Origin: JAAYCB01 sp012744395
Lineage (GTDB): Bacteria > Planctomycetota > Planctomycetia > Pirellulales > Thermoguttaceae
Reading direction: 5' to 3'
DNA: 28,397 bases
Assembly (NCBI GenBank): GCA_028703175.1
Contig: JAQVNJ010000080.1
Span: 1 to 28,397 of the forward strand
The position numbers and the translations under genes are program-made. Under the pieces are notes generated by a model. The model ran no database searches. It saw nothing but the letters and a program-made list of their open reading frames with translations, and had not been told where the DNA came from. This document shows, piece after piece, positions 24,376-28,397 of the stretch (positions within the stretch are counted from its first letter, which is position 1; each line of letters opens with the position of its first letter).

Positions 24376-25128
24376 TTGCTTGGCTACTTGCTGTATGTCG
24401 GAGCCGCCCTCTATTTGGGCATCTTGACCTCGATCAGCCCCTGCCCCTTGGCAACCAATATCGCCGCGGTCTCGTATATTGGGCGCAAGGTCGGAGACTC
24501 CCGCGCGGTGATCCAGGCGGGCCTGCTTTACACCCTGGGCCGATGCCTGCTCTACCTGGCCTTGGCGGCGTTGCTGACGACCACGGCGATGTCGATCCCC
24601 GCCATCTCCGTCTTCCTGCAAAAGTACATGCACCTGGTTCTGGGGCCGATTTTCCTCGCCCTGGGGATGTTTCTCGTCGGGTTGATCACCGCGAGCAGCG
24701 GCGGCAGCATGATGAGCGAGGGGATGCAGAAACGGGTCGATTCGATGGGCATCTGGGGCGCGCTGCTGCTGGGCATCCTGTTTGCGGTGTCGTTTTGCCC
24801 GACCTCGGCCGCCTGGTTCTTCGGTCTCTTGGCCCTCACGATGGGCTCCGAGGCCGGGGCGATCACGGCCGTGCTCGACAAGGTCGGCATCAATCTGCCC
24901 GAGGTTTCCGTCCCGGCCGGTTCGCTCATTTTGCCGCTGGTCTACGGCATCGGCACGGCATTGCCGGTGCTGCTGGTCGCGGGGCTGCTGGCGTACAGCG
25001 CCCAGGCGGTGGGGAAAACCTACAACGCGCTCTCCAAGGTAGAGTGGTGGGCACGCATGACGACGGGCTGGGTGTTCATCGCGATCGGCGTCTACTTCAA
25101 CCTGAGATACGTGTTCGACGTCGTTTGA
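24376..25128 (+). CDS. arsG: ArsG-family membrane protein (CcdA/TauE-like), aromatic arsenical efflux permease family
   Basis: This 250-residue polytopic protein has about six hydrophobic helices. The TTG start at 24376 is supported by GGAG seven bases upstream and by the family-like N-terminus LGYLLYVGAALYLGILTSISPCPLATNIAAVSYIGR. Two conserved cysteines stand in equivalent Cys-Pro positions of two half-repeats: C23 (ISPCPLATN) and C141 (VSFCPTSAAWFFG). This is the arrangement by which CcdA/DsbD-type proteins pass electrons across the membrane. ArsG of the ArsEFG set is annotated as an efflux permease for trivalent aromatic arsenicals, but the CcdA-like cysteines leave a thiol-transfer role open. 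It is the last gene of the island. Confidence 0.85.
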   Translation: MLGYLLYVGAALYLGILTSISPCPLATNIAAVSYIGRKVGDSRAVIQAGLLYTLGRCLLYLALAALLTTTAMSIPAISVFLQKYMHLVLGPIFLALGMFLVGLITASSGGSMMSEGMQKRVDSMGIWGALLLGILFAVSFCPTSAAWFFGLLALTMGSEAGAITAVLDKVGINLPEVSVPAGSLILPLVYGIGTALPVLLVAGLLAYSAQAVGKTYNALSKVEWWARMTTGWVFIAIGVYFNLRYVFDVV

Positions 25129-25134
25129 CGATTC

Positions 25135-25159
25135 GCAGACGCGTTTCCGACGCATCTGC
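25135..25159 (+). terminator. Hairpin after arsG
   Basis: GCAGA-c-GCGT pairs with ACGC-a-TCTGC around a TTCCG loop, beginning 7 nt after the arsG stop. No T-run follows, so it is a putative terminator only, but it marks the end of the arsenic unit. Confidence 0.4.
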
Positions 25160-25177
25160 CGCCACTCGTCCGGCTGA

Positions 25178-25207
25178 TTGACGTATTTTCGGCCAGGGCG
25201 CTATAAT
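25178..25207 (+). promoter_or_regulatory. Sigma70-like promoter of the long nfeD gene
   Basis: TTGACG (25178-25183) and a perfect TATAAT (25202-25207) are separated by 18 nt, the best sigma70-type pair in the window. It lies 84 bp before the NfeD start and separates the NfeD genes from the arsenic island transcriptionally. Confidence 0.65.
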
Positions 25208-25290
25208 TCAGGGGTTCGTTGCATGAAGACTGAGAGCGCTTCACGGTCGATAGGGGAGTCAAAAAGATTCCGCAATCGGGAGGACGCGAC

Positions 25291-27561
25291 ATGGATACTT
25301 GGCGATCTTTCCGGTGGGGCGCGGGAGTCTTCTCTTGGGTGCTCATTGTTGCACTGTCAGCGGCGCCGTACGGCTCCGTGGAGGGGGGTGAAACGAGCCC
25401 GGTTGCGGACCAGGGCGCCGAGCGTCCCGCAGCAGAGCCGGCGCCCGGCAAAGGGAGCGCGGAGAACAAGGCCAACGACGCGGCTGCTCGCCGCCCGGCA
25501 GCGGGGGAGTCGGCGGCGGGGTGGCGAATGCGGTTGACCCTGCCGATCACAAGCCAGACCTACCAGCAAGTGCGGCGGTTTACGATTACTGCGCTGGACC
25601 GGGCGACTGCGTCGGGTGGAAAGCCCGTGCTGATTTTCGAGTTGCACGTCGTGCCCGGCCAAAGCGAGTTCGGGCGTGGCAGCGACTTCGGGCCGAGCTA
25701 CCAGTTGGCCGAGTTTCTCTCCGGCGGCAGGTTGGCCGATGCGACAACCGTGGCCTTCCTTCCGAACTCGATCCAGGGCCATGCCGTGCTCGTGGCGTTG
25801 GCCTGCGACGAAATCGTCATGGCCCCCGACGCGGAGATCGCGGCCGCCGGCGCCGACGAAGAAACGATCACCAACACGGTCCGCCTGGCCTACGAAGAAA
25901 TCGCCAACCGCAAGCGGAGGATCCCCGGCGGGGTGGCGATGGCCCTGGTCGATCCGCGCCTGGAACTGCTCCGCGTCGAGACGGAATACAGCACGGAGTA
26001 CGTCACCCGAGAGCAGCTCGCCGAGTTGAACGAGAAAAAACTGGCGATTCCCGGCTCTGAAGAAGTCCTCATCCGCGCCGGGGAACCGGGGCGGTTCACC
26101 GGCCGCGAGGCGCGCCGTCACGGGTTCATTTCCTATCTCGGCGAGAACCTCCGCGACGTCTGCCGGGCGATGAATGTGCGGCCCGAGTCGCTCCACGAAG
26201 ACCCCTCGCTCGGCTCACAGTGGGTGGCCGCCCGAGTCGACCTGATCGGGCCGATCACGGCCGAGGCGGTCAACAAGGCCCAGCGGATGATCGAAACGGC
26301 GGTCGGCGATCGGAAGGTGAATTTCGTCTGCGTCTGGCTCGACACGGAAGGCGGCATGCCGGCCGAGAGCGTCCGCCTGGCGATTTTCCTGGCCACGGGG
26401 CTCGACCCGTCGAAAGTGCGGACCGTGGCCTACATCCCGGAGCGGGCCTTGGCCGATGCGGCGCTGATCGCCCTGGCCTGCAATGAACTGGTGATGGGGC
26501 CTCGGGCGGTGCTTGGTGGCCGGCGCGGCCAGGCCCTCTCGGAAGAACAGGTCCGGCAACTTCAACTTTCGATCCGCGAGACGCTCGCACCGGCCACCTC
26601 GCAAAGCTGGTCCTTGCCGGCGGCGATGATCGACCCCACGCTGGAGGTCTTCGCCTACGAGCGGCTCGACGACTTCAAGCACACCGAGTACTTCTGCGAG
26701 CAGGAGTTGGCCGAACAGGCCGAGCCCGACGCCTGGCAAAAGGGCCAGCGGATCACGACCCCGGGCCAGCCGCTCTCGGTCTCCGGCACGGAGGCGGTCA
26801 ATCTCTGGCTGGCAGATCACCTGGCCGACCACTTCGCCGCCTTCAAAACGATCTACGGATTGGAGAACGATCCGACGCTGCTCGAGCCGAGCTGGGCCGA
26901 CCGCCTGATCGACGCCTTGGCCTCGCCGCCGGTGGCGGTGTTCCTCTTGGTGATCGGATTCGTGGCCCTGTATGTCGAGTTGCAGACGCCCGGAATCGGG
27001 ATCGGCGGATTCTGCGCGGCCCTGTGCTTCATGATTTTCTTCTGGAGCCGGTTTCTCGGGGGAACGGCCGGCTGGCTCGAGGTGCTTCTTTTCCTGGCCG
27101 GAGTGTTCTTCCTGCTCATCGAGATTTTCGTGTTGCCGGGTTTCGGCATTTTCGGACTCGGTGGTGGATTGTTGCTCCTGGTGTCGATCGTGCTCGCCAG
27201 CCAGACCTTCGTGCTGCCCCACGACACCGCCCAGCTCGTGCAGCTCAAAGGATCGCTGATGATCCTCGTCGGCGCGGGGATCGGCACGGTCGCCGTCGTC
27301 CTGCTGATCCAGCGCTGGCTGCCCCGCCTGTCGACCTTGCCGGAAGTCGAAGAGGCAATTCGCCACGAAACGCTCGTCAACTACGACGACCTGGTCGGCA
27401 CGCGCGGCCGGACGACGACCAAGCTGATTCCCAGCGGAAAAGCGAGATTCGACGATCGGCTTGTCGACGTGATCGCCGACTGCGAGATGGTCGAGCGCGG
27501 CTGTGAAGTCGAGGTCGTGGAAGTGCGGGGCAACCGGGTTTTCGTCCGTCCAATCCAGTGA
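25291..27561 (+). CDS. Long NfeD-family membrane protein with two ClpP-like domains (probably inactive protease)
   Basis: The 756-residue protein begins with a signal or anchor (about 8-27) and a low-complexity linker to about 75. Two ClpP-class crotonase-like domains follow (about 80-310 and 315-540), each ending in a similar AMVDPRLEL/AMIDPTLEV element. A block of four to five transmembrane helices (about 545-680) and a C-terminal NfeD OB-fold domain (about 698-756) complete it. Canonical NfeD-1 proteases have a catalytic Ser in an SAG segment before the ADEIVMAP helix; here the aligned residues are G163 (SIQGHAVLVALACDEIVM) and A388 (ALADAALIALACNELVM). By eye neither domain has the serine. 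NfeD proteins usually work with SPFH/flotillin proteins in membrane quality control. Confidence 0.85.
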   Translation: MDTWRSFRWGAGVFSWVLIVALSAAPYGSVEGGETSPVADQGAERPAAEPAPGKGSAENKANDAAARRPAAGESAAGWRMRLTLPITSQTYQQVRRFTITALDRATASGGKPVLIFELHVVPGQSEFGRGSDFGPSYQLAEFLSGGRLADATTVAFLPNSIQGHAVLVALACDEIVMAPDAEIAAAGADEETITNTVRLAYEEIANRKRRIPGGVAMALVDPRLELLRVETEYSTEYVTREQLAELNEKKLAIPGSEEVLIRAGEPGRFTGREARRHGFISYLGENLRDVCRAMNVRPESLHEDPSLGSQWVAARVDLIGPITAEAVNKAQRMIETAVGDRKVNFVCVWLDTEGGMPAESVRLAIFLATGLDPSKVRTVAYIPERALADAALIALACNELVMGPRAVLGGRRGQALSEEQVRQLQLSIRETLAPATSQSWSLPAAMIDPTLEVFAYERLDDFKHTEYFCEQELAEQAEPDAWQKGQRITTPGQPLSVSGTEAVNLWLADHLADHFAAFKTIYGLENDPTLLEPSWADRLIDALASPPVAVFLLVIGFVALYVELQTPGIGIGGFCAALCFMIFFWSRFLGGTAGWLEVLLFLAGVFFLLIEIFVLPGFGIFGLGGGLLLLVSIVLASQTFVLPHDTAQLVQLKGSLMILVGAGIGTVAVVLLIQRWLPRLSTLPEVEEAIRHETLVNYDDLVGTRGRTTTKLIPSGKARFDDRLVDVIADCEMVERGCEVEVVEVRGNRVFVRPIQ

Positions 27562-27650
27562 GCGAAGGCTGAGCCGGGCGCGCCGGTCCGGCCTGCCGCG
27601 CGTTGGCGCCGCGGGTAAGCGCGGAGGTCTTGGCCGGCGAGGGGGAGTTC

Positions 27651-27679
27651 GTGTCACAAGTGGCCGCGGAAGGTATAAT
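27651..27679 (+). promoter_or_regulatory. Candidate promoter of the short nfeD gene
   Basis: A perfect TATAAT at 27674-27679 is preceded at 17 nt by a poor -35 GTGTCA (27651-27656). It is placed 84 bp before the start of the short NfeD gene, the same distance as for the long one, which supports independent expression. Confidence 0.45.
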
Positions 27680-27762
27680 CAGGGATCGGAGGGAGAACGT
27701 GCGTTTCCACACACGGCCGTCGAATAGCCCGGGATAGGGGACGGAGTTGGGAGTATTGGGCG

Positions 27763-28350
27763 ATGATTGAACCATGGCTGTGGGCCATCGTGCTGATTAT
27801 TCTCGGGATCGGCCTGGCGGTGCTCGAGCTTTTCGTGCCTTCGGGCGGAGTCCTTGCGTTCCTCTCGCTGGCCTCGATCGCCGCTGGGATGGTGGCAGGG
27901 TTCATGGCCGGTCCGGTGGTCGGGCTGATCATCCTGATCGCGGTGATGATTGTGCTGCCAAGCGGATTGGCGCTGGCCATCAAGTGGTGGCCCCAGACGC
28001 CGATCGGCCGCCGCATCCTGCTGCGAGTCGCCCGCGGCGAAGACGTGCTGCCCGACAACCCCTACCGGCGGAGCTTGCGGGAGATGGTGGGGAAAATCGG
28101 CGTTGCCAAGAGCAAGATGCTGCCGAGCGGCGCGATCCTGATCGATGGTCGCACCGTGGACGCGTATAGCGAGGGGGTGCCGATCGACCCCGGCCAGCGC
28201 GTCGTGGTGCTCGAGGTGCAGGGCACGCGAGTCCTTGTCCGCCCGATCGACGACGACGAAGAACAGGCTCCCACGGAAGGGGGAGCCGGCGAATTGTTCA
28301 CCCCGATCGACGCGATTGGGCCCGATCCCTTTCCAGACACGACGGCTTGA
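27763..28350 (+). CDS. Short NfeD-like membrane protein
   Basis: This 195-residue protein has three hydrophobic segments (about 6-27, 29-45 and 50-72) and the NfeD-family sequence VLELFVPSGGVLAFLSLASI. An OB-fold domain follows at about 105-165 (VGKIGVAKSKMLPSGAILIDGRTVDAYSEG...RVVVLEVQGTRVLVRP). The acidic C-terminal tail is DDDEEQ-rich. It corresponds to the truncated NfeD1b class that lacks the protease and usually sits beside a flotillin-type SPFH gene; the window ends 47 bp later, too early to see one. Its C-terminal half is similar in plan to the end of the preceding long NfeD protein, so the two are tandem paralogues. Confidence 0.88.
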   Translation: MIEPWLWAIVLIILGIGLAVLELFVPSGGVLAFLSLASIAAGMVAGFMAGPVVGLIILIAVMIVLPSGLALAIKWWPQTPIGRRILLRVARGEDVLPDNPYRRSLREMVGKIGVAKSKMLPSGAILIDGRTVDAYSEGVPIDPGQRVVVLEVQGTRVLVRPIDDDEEQAPTEGGAGELFTPIDAIGPDPFPDTTA

Positions 28351-28397
28351 CATGCTGTTCTCGGGCGGCTAAACCGGGAGCAGTGCCGGGCACGTGG

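Noticed and set aside
26215..27657. Minus-strand open frame of 480 codons
   Set aside because: Antisense of the NfeD gene; Arg/Gly/His-rich without family features.
28351..28397. Possible start of a flotillin/SPFH gene after the short nfeD
   Set aside because: Expected from the usual gene order, but no start codon with a recognisable N-terminus is visible in the remaining 47 bases.

Overview
The window looks like a chromosomal stretch of a planctomycete, probably of the Pirellula/Lacipirellula kind. I infer this from the high G+C, the mostly monocistronic or loosely paired genes, Tat-exported sugar-metabolism proteins (an isomerase-like protein and a Gfo/Idh/MocA oxidoreductase), a tandem pair of NfeD proteins, a stand-alone FliN, and interspersed palindromic repeats of a type I associate with this phylum. 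No 16S rRNA or other taxonomic marker is present, so the assignment rests on family knowledge.

Left part (1-11700) is mostly housekeeping. A Tat-exported L-fucose isomerase-like protein runs off the left edge on the minus strand. It is followed by a spacer with two hairpin repeats exactly 60 bp apart and a plus-strand membrane c-type cytochrome. A long minus-strand series then follows: an orphan GspF, lysA (diaminopimelate decarboxylase), lnt (apolipoprotein N-acyltransferase), an anthranilate/aminodeoxychorismate synthase glutaminase subunit flanked by three more copies of the hairpin repeat, an orphan FliN, a second repeat family with a 21-bp perfect stem, and leuS.

Middle (11700-18700) has a small scar of a mobile element. 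A plus-strand tRNA-Lys(TTT) converges on the decayed C-terminus of a tyrosine recombinase, which carries a frameshift, an in-frame TAG and a lost box-II His. Beyond it lies a 1,129-residue exported protein of visibly lower G+C, possibly glycoside-hydrolase-like. Then come a Tat-exported Gfo/Idh/MocA oxidoreductase and a compact minus-strand unit of two tiny translationally linked frames followed by a GNAT acetyltransferase.

The most interesting region is 19222-25128, an arsenic island. It holds an ArsR repressor with a Cys-x-Cys sensor, and a divergent minus-strand pair of an HgcC-like AbrB/SpoVT regulator with paired cysteines plus arsenite methyltransferase ArsM. It continues with an arsR 3' fragment, an ArsP-like DUF318 permease, an ArsE-like 77-residue CAKC thioredoxin, two different ArsF-like exported CxxC proteins and a CcdA-like ArsG membrane protein. 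Read together it could methylate arsenite, export the methylated species, and run a thiol relay from cytosol (ArsE-like) through the membrane (ArsG) to the exterior (two ArsF). The combination of inorganic-As methylation with an ArsEFG module, plus the truncated second arsR, suggests assembly from two arsenic loci.

Right end (25178-28350): a strong sigma70-like promoter drives a long NfeD/ClpP-class membrane protein whose two protease-like domains both seem to lack the catalytic serine. A short NfeD protein follows. The last 47 bases contain no recognisable gene.
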